Below are positions 1-6,531 of a stretch of DNA of 7,983 nt, one piece after another. This DNA comes from an uncultured Ruminococcus sp. (GTDB lineage: Bacteria > Bacillota > Clostridia > Oscillospirales > Acutalibacteraceae). How positions within the stretch are numbered: position 1 is the stretch's first letter; each line of letters opens with the position of its first letter. The stretch is taken from assembly GCA_902797525.1 (NCBI GenBank), contig CADBSZ010000157.1, forward strand, positions 1-7,983, written 5' to 3'. The translations under genes were made by a program, and so were the position numbers. A model generated the notes under the pieces. The model did no database searches. It had not been told where the DNA came from and saw only the letters and a program-made list of their open reading frames with translations.

Positions 1-126
1 GACGACTGATTTCAGCCGGCTTTTTCAAAGGCGGAATGAATGCAACGTCACGTTGCTGCCGACGTAGGAAGCTCAGTTTATTTTACTTAAGAGAGCACTG
101 CGTCCCTGCAGCGTTTTTTATTATTT
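1..126 (+). promoter_or_regulatory. Structured 5' leader of the thiamine-uptake operon, possible partial riboswitch
   Basis: This non-coding stretch precedes the first gene and can fold into consecutive hairpins. CTGA 6-9 can pair with TCAG 12-15. CCG plus CTTT (16-23) can pair with AAAG plus CGG (27-34) around one G-G mismatch. GCAACG 42-47 pairs perfectly with CGTTGC 51-56 around a TCA loop. A terminator-like element follows at 96-119. Hairpins, then a terminator, then a ribosome binding site is the layout of a transcription-attenuation leader, and thiamine transport operons are often controlled by TPP riboswitches. The tail TGCCGACGTAGGAAG (57-71) resembles the 3' end of a TPP aptamer (TGCCAGCGTAGGGAAG in E. 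coli thiM). However, the conserved CCTGATC segment upstream of it is missing, so I do not call it a TPP riboswitch. The 5' part of any aptamer lies outside the window. No promoter is visible. Confidence 0.4.
96..119 (+). terminator. Weak intrinsic terminator or attenuator in the leader
   Basis: CTGC (98-101) pairs with GCAG (108-111) around a 6-nt loop, and an outer C96-G113 pair lies beyond an A-C mismatch. Six T follow directly (114-119). The core stem is only 4 bp, so it is weak unless A/G-U pairs from 90-95 extend it. CAGT at 74-77 could pair with ACTG at 97-100 and open this stem, a possible antiterminator. The position, just upstream of the ribosome binding site of the first gene, fits attenuation better than the end of an upstream gene. 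Confidence 0.4.
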
Positions 127-142
127 AAAAGGAGTTTTTAAC

Positions 143-439
143 ATGAACGCAAGTGTAGCCATTCAAACCTTACCCGAAGCCAAAAACGACGAGGAGCTCA
201 TCCGCATTGTAGACGAGGTCATCGCCTACATCAAAAGCACCGGCTTAAAGTGCTATGTAGGCCCCTTTGAAACTGCCATCGAGGGCGATTACGACGAGCT
301 GATGGACATCGTCAAGGAGTGTCAGCATATCGCCATTCGCGCCGGCGCGCCGTCCGTTTTGGCATACATCAAGGTCGATTACCGCCCGGAGGGAGATGTG
401 CTCACCATTGAACGAAAAGTTACGAAACATCATCAATAA
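143..439 (+). CDS. MTH1187/YkoF-type thiamine-binding protein
   Basis: A small soluble protein of 98 residues, the usual size for the thiamine-binding family typified by MTH1187 (about 95-105 residues, ferredoxin-like fold). There is no signal peptide or membrane segment, so it should be cytoplasmic. The family signature is visible: a GLK turn at 34-36, then a strand, then TAIEGDYDELMDIV (44-57), which matches the family's T-x-I-E-G-D/x-x-x-E block. The start has an AAAAGGAG site at 127-134 with good spacing. It is the first gene of an operon encoding an ABC importer of the thiamine-precursor type, and its 3' end overlaps the permease gene by 44 nt in another frame. In the related Bacillus YkoF, two such domains bind thiamine. 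A role as a thiamine or HMP carrier or sensor is inferred from family and context. The family assignment is firm, the ligand less so. Confidence 0.85.
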   Translation: MNASVAIQTLPEAKNDEELIRIVDEVIAYIKSTGLKCYVGPFETAIEGDYDELMDIVKECQHIAIRAGAPSVLAYIKVDYRPEGDVLTIERKVTKHHQ

Positions 440-1193
440 AATCCTGCCGCCCGGCGTCACGCTGCTGTTGATTTTCGTCGCGTGGCAGCTTGTCTGCTCG
501 CTTGGTAATGTGCCGAAATATATGCTGCCTTCGCCGCAGGACGTTCTGGGCGCGTTTCAAAAGGACTGGCAACTCATGCTGCACCACGCGCGCGTCACGC
601 TGCTCGAAACCTTCATCGGCTTGTTTTTCGGTATTCTCACAGGTTTTTTTACCGCGGTGATTATGGACAGGTTCTCCATCGTGCGAAAGATGATTTATCC
701 GCTCATCGTCATCAGCCAAACCATTCCCACCGTGGCAATCGCGCCGCTGCTCGTCATTTGGCTCGGCTATCAAATGCTGCCGAAAATCGTCCTGATTGTG
801 TTGGTGGTATTTTTTCCGATTGCCATCAGCCTGCTCGAGGGCTTTGCCTCCGTCGACGCCGACACGGTCAACCTCATGCGTTCCATGGGCGCGTCGCGGC
901 TCCAAATCTTCCGTTACGTCAAGCTGCCGAATTCGCTGGGACAATTCTTTTCCAGCCTGAAAATCTCCGTGTCCTACGCGGTCGTCAGCGCCGTAGTGTC
1001 CGAGTGGATCGGCGGCACCGAGGGTTTGGGCTGTTACATGACGAGGGTGCGCAAATCCTTTTCGTCCGACAAAATGTTTGCGGTTATCATTCTGATTTCC
1101 GTGCTCAGCTTAGTGTTAATTTGGCTCACTCACGTGCTGCAGCGCGCGAGTATGCCATGGGATAAAATCAATCGAAAGAGGAGTAAACTATGA
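396..1193 (+). CDS. thiX: ABC transporter permease, ThiX type (thiamine precursor uptake)
   Basis: Inner-membrane subunit of an ABC importer, 265 residues, in the SsuC/TauC/ThiX permease family. About six hydrophobic segments are visible, near residues 17-36, 69-90, 100-122, 130-147, 185-205 and 230-250. The EAA loop that docks onto the ATPase runs from about E148, with RSMGASRLQIFRYVKLP in its second half. The segment YMLPSPQDVL (42-51) before the second helix is typical of the family. The chosen ATG overlaps the thiamine-binding gene by 44 nt. A GGAGG sits at 388-392, only 3 nt from this ATG, which is tight, so coupling to translation of the upstream gene or a TTG start at 408 is possible. 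The stop overlaps the next gene as ATGA. The family alone does not separate thiamine precursors from sulfonates or nitrate; the substrate comes from the ThiY-like protein and thiamine-binding neighbour. Confidence 0.85.
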   Translation: MCSPLNEKLRNIINKILPPGVTLLLIFVAWQLVCSLGNVPKYMLPSPQDVLGAFQKDWQLMLHHARVTLLETFIGLFFGILTGFFTAVIMDRFSIVRKMIYPLIVISQTIPTVAIAPLLVIWLGYQMLPKIVLIVLVVFFPIAISLLEGFASVDADTVNLMRSMGASRLQIFRYVKLPNSLGQFFSSLKISVSYAVVSAVVSEWIGGTEGLGCYMTRVRKSFSSDKMFAVIILISVLSLVLIWLTHVLQRASMPWDKINRKRSKL

Positions 1194-2212
1194 AAAAAAT
1201 CATTTCAATCATTCTTGCATGCGCGTTGGTTCTTGCAGTTGCGGCAGGCTGCGCGTCACAGAACGCCGAAAAAAAGGACGAGTCAGCCACAGACGGCTCT
1301 CCGTCTGAAAAAACAAAAATCACCTTCGTTCTCGACTGGACGCCCAACACCAACCATACCGGCTTGTACGTTGCGCAGGAAAAGGGCTACTTTGAAGAAG
1401 CGGGCCTTGACATTGAAATCGTACAGCCCCCCGAAGACGGCGCCGAAATGCTCGTCGGCTCCGGCAAGGCACAGTTCGGCGTATCCTTCCAGGACAGCAT
1501 GCTTCCTGCGGTGGCAGGCGACGGCAAGGTGCCGATCGAGGCGGTTGCCGCGCTGGTACAGCACAACACCTCCGGCATCATATCTCTCAAGGGAAAGGGC
1601 ATGAACACCCCCAAGGGTATGGAAGGCAAAAAGTACGCCACCTGGGATTTGCCGATTGAAAAAGCAACCCTCAAAACCGTTGTTGAAGCGGACGGCGGCG
1701 ATTTCAGTAAGGTTGAGCTGATTCCCTCCACCGTCACCGACGAGGTTTCTGCATTGCAGAGCGGTCAGGTTGACGCCATCTGGATTTTCTACGGCTGGGC
1801 AGGCGTCGCCACCGAGGTGGCAGGTCTTGAAACCGACTATTTCGCGTTCAAGGACATCGATCCCGTATTTGACTATTACACCCCCGTTGTCATCGGCAAC
1901 ACCGACTGGATGCGCCAAAACCCCGAAGCTGCAAAGGCGTTCCTCTCCGCGCTGAAGAAGGGCTACGAGTTTTCCATCGACAATCCCGATGAAGCCGCGG
2001 ACATTCTGCTCAAGGCCGCTCCCGAGCTTGACAGCGCGCTGGTAAAGGCGAGCCAAAAGTACCTTTCCAAGGAATACAAGGCGGACGTTGCGCGCTGGGG
2101 CTATATGGATCCTGCCAGATGGAATGCGTTTTACAACTGGATTAACGAAAACAAGCTTTTTGACGTCGAGGTTCCCGAGAACACCGGCTTCACCAACGAC
2201 TATCTGGAGTAA
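1190..2212 (+). CDS. thiY: ABC transporter substrate-binding lipoprotein, ThiY/THI5-like
   Basis: Extracellular solute-binding lipoprotein of 340 residues. It opens with a lysine-containing start (MKK), a hydrophobic segment and a lipobox ending A-A-G-C21, so Cys21 should be lipidated after signal peptidase II cleavage. A charged, low-complexity linker (22-43) follows, then the binding domain. The ThiY/NMT1 signature LDWTPNTNHTGLYVA (48-62) is intact, with EKGYFEEAGLDIEIVQPP shortly after and GKAQFGVSFQDSM further on. In the family, ThiY binds N-formyl-4-amino-5-aminomethyl-2-methylpyrimidine (a thiamine breakdown product), and relatives bind HMP or thiamine. The exact ligand here is inferred. 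The start has AGAGGAG at 1177-1183, 6 nt upstream, and the ATG overlaps the permease stop (ATGA). Length and motifs are complete, with no sign of damage. Confidence 0.9.
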   Translation: MKKIISIILACALVLAVAAGCASQNAEKKDESATDGSPSEKTKITFVLDWTPNTNHTGLYVAQEKGYFEEAGLDIEIVQPPEDGAEMLVGSGKAQFGVSFQDSMLPAVAGDGKVPIEAVAALVQHNTSGIISLKGKGMNTPKGMEGKKYATWDLPIEKATLKTVVEADGGDFSKVELIPSTVTDEVSALQSGQVDAIWIFYGWAGVATEVAGLETDYFAFKDIDPVFDYYTPVVIGNTDWMRQNPEAAKAFLSALKKGYEFSIDNPDEAADILLKAAPELDSALVKASQKYLSKEYKADVARWGYMDPARWNAFYNWINENKLFDVEVPENTGFTNDYLE

Positions 2213-2215
2213 GCT

Positions 2216-2953
2216 ATGGCGGCGCTTGAAGTAAAAAACGTCACCTTTTCCTATGACAACCTCACCAATGTGCTCGAAAACGTCAGTCTGACGCTGCATG
2301 AGGGCGAGCTGGTTTGTCTGCTCGGCGTCAGCGGCGGCGGCAAAACCACGCTGTTTAACGTCATTTCGGGCTTAAACCGTCCGCAGCAGGGCAGTGTGCT
2401 CTTAAACGGCAGGGACGTCACGGGGCAGTCGGGCAAAATCAGCTACATGCTCCAAAAGGACATGCTTCTGCCGTACCGCACCATCGAGGACAACGTTGCG
2501 CTGCCGATGATTATCAAAGGCATGAAAAAAAAGGAAGCGCGCAAAATCGCCGGCGAACACTTTGCGCAGTTCGGCATTGACGGCACGCAAAAGAAATACC
2601 CTGCGGAGTTGTCGGGCGGTATGCGCCAGCGCGCGGCGCTGCTGCGCACCTACATGTTCTCCGCCGAGGTGGCGCTGCTCGACGAGCCGTTCAGCGCGCT
2701 CGACACGCTCACCAAAAGCGAAATGCACCGCTGGTATCTTGACGTGATGGACAAAATCAAGCTGTCCACCATTTTTATCACCCACGACATCGACGAGGCC
2801 ATTTTGCTCAGTGACCGCATTTATTTGCTCGGCGGCAAGCCCGGCACGATAACGGATGAAATCGTTATCCGCGAGCCAAAGCCGCGCCGCAGCGATTTCA
2901 ATTTGTCGCAGGAGTTTCTCGCCTATAAGCGCGAAATCATTTCAAAAATATAA
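2216..2953 (+). CDS. thiZ: ABC transporter ATP-binding protein, ThiZ type
   Basis: Cytoplasmic ATPase that powers the importer, 245 residues. All nucleotide-binding motifs are present in order: Walker A GVSGGGKTT (37-45), Q-loop glutamine Q80 in YMLQKD, signature LSGGMRQRAALLR (132-144), Walker B ALLDEPFSALD (153-163) with catalytic E157, and switch histidine H190 in FITHD. The signature has M in place of the common Q (LSGGM), which is frequent in nitrate/sulfonate/taurine-type importers. It starts 3 nt after the ThiY stop, with GGAG at 2206-2209 lying inside the end of that gene, so translation is probably coupled. It is the last gene before a strong terminator. The ATPase call is near certain; the thiamine-precursor role comes from its neighbours. 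Confidence 0.9.
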   Translation: MAALEVKNVTFSYDNLTNVLENVSLTLHEGELVCLLGVSGGGKTTLFNVISGLNRPQQGSVLLNGRDVTGQSGKISYMLQKDMLLPYRTIEDNVALPMIIKGMKKKEARKIAGEHFAQFGIDGTQKKYPAELSGGMRQRAALLRTYMFSAEVALLDEPFSALDTLTKSEMHRWYLDVMDKIKLSTIFITHDIDEAILLSDRIYLLGGKPGTITDEIVIREPKPRRSDFNLSQEFLAYKREIISKI

Positions 2954-2961
2954 TTTTTCAT

Positions 2962-2991
2962 CAGGGACGTTTTCAAGCGTCCCTGTTTTTT
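2962..2991 (+). terminator. Strong intrinsic terminator closing the thiamine-uptake operon
   Basis: CAGGGACG (2962-2969) pairs perfectly with CGTCCCTG (2978-2985) around an 8-nt loop, and six T follow at 2986-2991. It begins 9 nt after the ThiZ stop. No T-run follows the stem when read on the minus strand, so it should act only on + strand transcripts. It separates the uptake operon from the pyrE group. Confidence 0.92.
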
Positions 2992-2999
2992 GCGTTTCG

Positions 3000-3015
3000 T
3001 TCGAGATATGTCGAA
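3000..3015. repeat. 16-bp near-perfect palindrome upstream of the pyrE promoter
   Basis: TTCGAGAT is followed by ATGTCGAA. The two halves are inverted copies with a single mismatched position per half (TTCGA and TCGAA match perfectly). The centre lies about 37 bp upstream of the -35 box, so a bound protein would sit at roughly -65 to -80 from the expected transcription start. This is a possible operator or activator site. It does not fit the Bacillus LexA box (CGAAC, four bases, GTTCG). It could also be chance in an AT-richer gap. Confidence 0.3.
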
Positions 3016-3044
3016 TTTGTAACGATAAAATGTGGCTTAATGCC

Positions 3045-3073
3045 TTTACAAACGCTATATATTGTGTTAAAAT
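3045..3073 (+). promoter_or_regulatory. Sigma-A promoter for pyrE and following genes
   Basis: The -35 box TTTACA (3045-3050) and -10 box TAAAAT (3068-3073) are separated by exactly 17 bp, each one base from the TTGACA/TATAAT consensus. TG at 3065-3066 gives an extended -10. Transcription would begin near 3080, leaving a leader of about 38 nt before pyrE. That is too short for a PyrR-type attenuator, and no terminator hairpin is seen between promoter and gene. Confidence 0.75.
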
Positions 3074-3117
3074 GGTAATTGTAAAAATATGCAAACAAAT
3101 ATTTGATGGAGGTTCAC

Positions 3118-3795
3118 ATGGAAGCTTACAAAAAGGAATTTATTGAATTTATGGTAGACTGTCAGGTGCTCAGGTTCGGCGATTTCGTCACCAAAAGCGG
3201 CAGAAAAACTCCGTTCTTTGTCAACACCGGCTTTTACCGCACCGGCGCGCAGCTCCGCCGTTTGGGCGCGTACTATGCCGAGGCGATTAACGAAAAATTC
3301 GGACTTGATTTCGACGTCCTGTTCGGACCTGCCTACAAGGGCATTCCGCTCTCGGTAGCCGCCACCATCGCCATCAGCGAAAAGTTCGGCAAGGACATTC
3401 GCTACTGCTCCAACCGCAAGGAGGTTAAGGACCACGGCGACAAGGGAATTCTGCTGGGAAGCCCCATCAACGACGGCGACAGGGTTGTGATTATCGAGGA
3501 CGTCACCACCGCCGGCACCTCCATCGAGGAAACCCTGCCCATCATCAAGGCGCAGGGCAACGTCAGCCCCGTCGGTCTGGTTGTTTCCGTTGACCGCATG
3601 GAAAGGGGACAGGGCGACAAGAGCGCGCTGAGCGAAATTGAAGAAAAATACGGCCTCAAAACCACCGCTATCGTCACCATGTCGGAGGTTGTGGAGCACC
3701 TCTATAACAAGGAATACAACGGCAAGGTGATTATTGACGATAAGCTCAAGGCGGCAATCGACGCATATTACGAGCAGTACGGGGTAAAAGCGTAA
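3118..3795 (+). CDS. pyrE: Orotate phosphoribosyltransferase
   Basis: Catalyses orotate plus PRPP to orotidine 5'-monophosphate and pyrophosphate, the fifth step of de novo pyrimidine synthesis, in the cytoplasm. The protein has 225 residues, within the family's usual range. The PRPP-binding motif VVIIEDVTTAGTS (123-135) is intact. The mobile catalytic loop shows R100, K101, K104 and H106 in RKEVKDHG, and the orotate-side segment KSGRKTPFFVNTG (26-38) is also present. The start at 3118 is chosen because TGGAGG (3107-3112) lies 5 nt upstream; the ATG at 3106 overlaps that site and lacks one of its own. It is the first gene after its own promoter, and no other pyr gene is nearby. radC follows after 14 nt. 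Confidence 0.95.
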   Translation: MEAYKKEFIEFMVDCQVLRFGDFVTKSGRKTPFFVNTGFYRTGAQLRRLGAYYAEAINEKFGLDFDVLFGPAYKGIPLSVAATIAISEKFGKDIRYCSNRKEVKDHGDKGILLGSPINDGDRVVIIEDVTTAGTSIEETLPIIKAQGNVSPVGLVVSVDRMERGQGDKSALSEIEEKYGLKTTAIVTMSEVVEHLYNKEYNGKVIIDDKLKAAIDAYYEQYGVKA

Positions 3796-3809
3796 GCAGG
3801 AGAGAGACT

Positions 3810-4520
3810 ATGAGCGAGAAAAAAGATAACGTTCACGCGGGCCACCGTCAGCGTGTGAAAAAACGCTTTATTGAACAAGGCTTTGACGGCATGGAGCCGC
3901 ACCAGATTTTGGAAATGGTGCTGTTCTACGCCATTCCGCGCAAGGACACCAATTTAATCGCTCATCAGCTGCTTGAACGCTACGGAACGCTCGCGCGTGT
4001 GTGCGATTCGCCGATTGATTCACTGCAAAATGATTTTGGTTTGAGCGAAAACGCCGCGGTTCTTCTGAAAATGATACCTGAAATAGCGCGCGTCTACACC
4101 GAATCAAAATTCAGCGCCAAATACATCGACATGCACGTTGCGGTCGATTTGTTCCGTCCCAAGTTCATCGGCGCCACAAGCGAAAGGGTCGCGCTTGCGC
4201 TTGCCGACGCCAACGACAAGCTGATTCTCTGCGAGGTTGTGTCGGTCGGTTCCCTTACCTCAACCGATTTTCCCACACGCAAAGTCGTCGATCTGGCGCT
4301 GCGCAACAACGCGCGCTATGCTTATCTCGCGCACAACCATCCCAGCGAGTTCTGCCTGCCGTCCAAGGCGGATTTGGAAACGACGCGCAAGATTTCCGCT
4401 ACGCTGCAAAACCTCGGCGTGGTGCTTGTCGACCACATTGTTTTCACTTCCACCGACCATTTTTCCATCCGTTCACACAAAACCTTTTCCAATGTTTTCG
4501 CACAGAAATATGTTGTTTAA
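3810..4520 (+). CDS. radC: RadC family protein (JAB/MPN metalloprotease-like fold)
   Basis: A 236-residue protein with the two-part RadC layout. The N-terminal half (about 9-96) is the helix-hairpin-helix-like UPF0758 region, including [10 protein letters not shown] and [15 protein letters not shown]. The C-terminal half (about 110-230) is the JAB/JAMM domain. The metal-binding set is present: H175 and H177 in HNHPS, D188 after PSKAD, and probably E125 as the first glutamate. Where most RadC proteins have HNHPSG, this one has HNHPSEF. RadC was named for DNA repair, but the original E. coli mutation proved to lie in recG, so its role is unsettled. The start has AGGAG at 3798-3802. It lies 14 nt after pyrE and its end overlaps uvrB by 11 nt, which points to one transcript and coupled translation. 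Confidence 0.9.
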   Translation: MSEKKDNVHAGHRQRVKKRFIEQGFDGMEPHQILEMVLFYAIPRKDTNLIAHQLLERYGTLARVCDSPIDSLQNDFGLSENAAVLLKMIPEIARVYTESKFSAKYIDMHVAVDLFRPKFIGATSERVALALADANDKLILCEVVSVGSLTSTDFPTRKVVDLALRNNARYAYLAHNHPSEFCLPSKADLETTRKISATLQNLGVVLVDHIVFTSTDHFSIRSHKTFSNVFAQKYVV

Positions 4521-6468
4521 AATTCATTCCAAATACAAACCCACCGGCGACCAGCCGCAGGCGATTGACACGCTGGTGAAAAGCATTAACGACGGCAACA
4601 GGGAAACCACGCTGCTCGGCGTCACCGGCTCGGGCAAAACCTTCACCATGGCCAACGTCATCGAGCGAACCCAGCGCCCCACACTGGTGCTGGCGCACAA
4701 CAAAACGCTGGCCGCGCAGCTTTGTTCCGAGTTTAAGGAGCTTTTCCCCGACAACGCCGTTGAATATTTTGTGTCCTACTACGACTACTATCAGCCGGAG
4801 GCGTACGTCGCCCAAACCGATACCTATATCGAAAAGGACAGTTCCATCAACGACGAAATCGACAAGCTGCGCCACAGCGCCACGCTCGCGCTGAGCGAAC
4901 GCCGCGACGTCATCATCGTCGCCTCGGTGTCCTGCATCTACAGCCTGGGCGACCCGATTGACTACCGCAACATGGTCATCTCACTGCGCCCCGGGATGGA
5001 AAAGTCGCGCGACGACTTGGTGAAAAAGCTCGTTGAACTTCAATATGAGCGCAACGACATTAACTTTATCCGAAACAAGTTTCGCGTCAGGGGAGACGTG
5101 GTCGAAATATTTCCGGCTTCCTCCAACGATTCGATTATCCGCGTAGAGTTTTTCGGAGACGAAATTGACCGCATTTCCGAAATCAATCCGCTCACCGGCG
5201 AGCTGAAAGCACTGCTCAAGCACGCCGCTATCTATCCTGCCTCGCATTACATCGTTTCGCGCGACAAAATGCAGGTGGCTCTTGCGGAAATCGAGCGCGA
5301 GCTCAACGAGCGGCTCGAATACTTCCGCTCCAACGGCAAGCTGCTTGAGGCACAGCGCATTGAGCAGCGCACGCGCTACGACATGGAAATGCTGCAGGAA
5401 ATCGGATTTTGTTCGGGCATTGAAAACTATTCGCGCATTCTCTCGGGCAGAGCGCCCGGTTCACAGCCCTATACGCTGCTCGACTATTTTCCCGACGACT
5501 TTTTGCTGTTTGTCGACGAGTCGCACGTCACGCTGCCGCAGGTGCGCGGCATGTTCGCGGGCGACCGCGCACGCAAAAAGAGTCTGATTGACTACGGCTT
5601 CCGTCTGCCCTCGGCATACGACAACCGTCCGCTCAACTTTGACGAGTTTTACGCCCACATTAATCAGGCGGTGTTTGTCAGCGCCACTCCCGGCAATTTG
5701 GAGCTTGAAAAAAGCAAGGTCGTCGCCGAGCAGATTATCCGTCCCACAGGTCTGCTCGACCCCGAAATCTCCGTCCGTCCCACCGACGGACAGCTCGACG
5801 ATTTGGTGTCCGAAATCAACCTTCGCGCCGCCAAGCAGCAGCGCGTGCTCGTCACCACTCTCACCAAAAAAATGGCGGAGGACTTAACCAACTACCTCGA
5901 AACCATGGGCATCCGTGTTCGCTATATGCACCACGACATCGACACCGTCGAGCGCATGGAAATTGTGCGCGATTTGCGCCTCGGCGAGTTTGACGTGCTC
6001 GTCGGCATCAACCTTTTGCGCGAGGGCCTGGACATTCCCGAGGTGTCGCTCGTCGCGATTCTCGACGCCGACAAGGAGGGCTTTTTGCGCAGTGCGCGCT
6101 CGCTGATTCAGATTGTCGGCCGCGCCGCGCGAAACAGCGAGGGCATGGTTATCATGTACGCCGACAGCGTCACCGACTCTATGCAGCAAACGCTTGTCGA
6201 AACGAACCGCCGCCGCGAAATTCAGCAAAAATACAACGAGGAACACGGCATTGTGCCTCAAACCATCGTCAAGAAGGTCAGCGAAATCCTCGAAATTTCC
6301 ACGCACTCCGACAGCGAGTTTAAGAACACCAAAAAGCTGAGTAAGGCGCAGCGCCAGCAGCTCATTGAAAGCCTTACCAAAGAAATGAAAGCCGCCGCCA
6401 AGCTGCTCGAATTTGAGCATGCGGCGTATTTAAGAGATAAAATCAAAAAGCTCAGAGGAGAAAAATAA
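4510..6468 (+). CDS. uvrB: UvrABC excinuclease subunit B
   Basis: Damage-verifying helicase-like subunit of nucleotide excision repair, which partners UvrA and then UvrC. It has 652 residues, near the family's usual 660. Seen in order: the family N-terminus [17 protein letters not shown] (3-19), Walker A GVTGSGKT (37-44), the damage-probing beta-hairpin (about 90-116, rich in Tyr: [10 protein letters not shown]), the Walker B-like DESH box (336-339), helicase motif [11 protein letters not shown] (534-542), and the C-terminal UVR motif (about 618-650) that contacts UvrC. Motif VI is usually QTIGRAARN. The same frame stays open upstream to 4237, but that part is a shadow of radC. The ATG at 4510 matches the family start and overlaps the radC stop by 11 nt. 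No Shine-Dalgarno is visible, so reinitiation after radC is likely. Confidence 0.97.
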   Translation: MLFKIHSKYKPTGDQPQAIDTLVKSINDGNRETTLLGVTGSGKTFTMANVIERTQRPTLVLAHNKTLAAQLCSEFKELFPDNAVEYFVSYYDYYQPEAYVAQTDTYIEKDSSINDEIDKLRHSATLALSERRDVIIVASVSCIYSLGDPIDYRNMVISLRPGMEKSRDDLVKKLVELQYERNDINFIRNKFRVRGDVVEIFPASSNDSIIRVEFFGDEIDRISEINPLTGELKALLKHAAIYPASHYIVSRDKMQVALAEIERELNERLEYFRSNGKLLEAQRIEQRTRYDMEMLQEIGFCSGIENYSRILSGRAPGSQPYTLLDYFPDDFLLFVDESHVTLPQVRGMFAGDRARKKSLIDYGFRLPSAYDNRPLNFDEFYAHINQAVFVSATPGNLELEKSKVVAEQIIRPTGLLDPEISVRPTDGQLDDLVSEINLRAAKQQRVLVTTLTKKMAEDLTNYLETMGIRVRYMHHDIDTVERMEIVRDLRLGEFDVLVGINLLREGLDIPEVSLVAILDADKEGFLRSARSLIQIVGRAARNSEGMVIMYADSVTDSMQQTLVETNRRREIQQKYNEEHGIVPQTIVKKVSEILEISTHSDSEFKNTKKLSKAQRQQLIESLTKEMKAAAKLLEFEHAAYLRDKIKKLRGEK

Positions 6469-6498
6469 TTAATATTTGAGGTGAGCATTGCTTGCCTT

Positions 6499-6512
6499 CA
6501 GCTCTCAGCTCT
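6499..6512. repeat. Tandem 7-bp repeat in the uvrB-topoisomerase gap
   Basis: CAGCTCT occurs twice in direct succession in the 63-nt gap. TTCAG (6497-6501) and CTGAA (6511-6515) can also pair around a 9-nt loop. No T-run follows, so this is not an intrinsic terminator and read-through from uvrB is expected. It may be nothing more than local sequence simplicity. Confidence 0.3.
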
Positions 6513-6531
6513 GAAATAAAGGAAGAAGTAT

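Noticed and set aside
98..119. T-box leader, because of CGTCCCT before a T-run
   Set aside because: The T-box core GGTGG-ACCGCG is absent and the operon is not an amino-acid or tRNA-synthetase operon, so the match looks accidental.
1283..2299. Long open frame on the minus strand opposite the ThiY-like gene
   Set aside because: It mirrors the codon pattern of a well-supported + strand gene, has no recognisable protein content, and arises from G/C-rich third positions.
3000..3015. Standard LexA/SOS box before the uvrB-containing group
   Set aside because: The half-sites TTCGA/TCGAA and the spacing do not match CGAAC-N4-GTTCG, and the site is well upstream of the promoter. It is kept only as an unexplained dyad.
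3103..3117. Earlier pyrE start (TTG 3103 or ATG 3106)
   Set aside because: These codons overlap the TGGAGG ribosome binding site that serves the ATG at 3118 and have no site of their own.
4237..4509. N-terminal extension of UvrB in the same frame
   Set aside because: This part lies inside radC in another frame, shows no UvrB similarity, and the family's usual N-terminus begins at the ATG at 4510.
6469..6531. Terminator or promoter between uvrB and the topoisomerase gene
   Set aside because: The small pairing at 6497-6515 has no T-run, and no well-spaced -35/-10 pair is visible in the gap.
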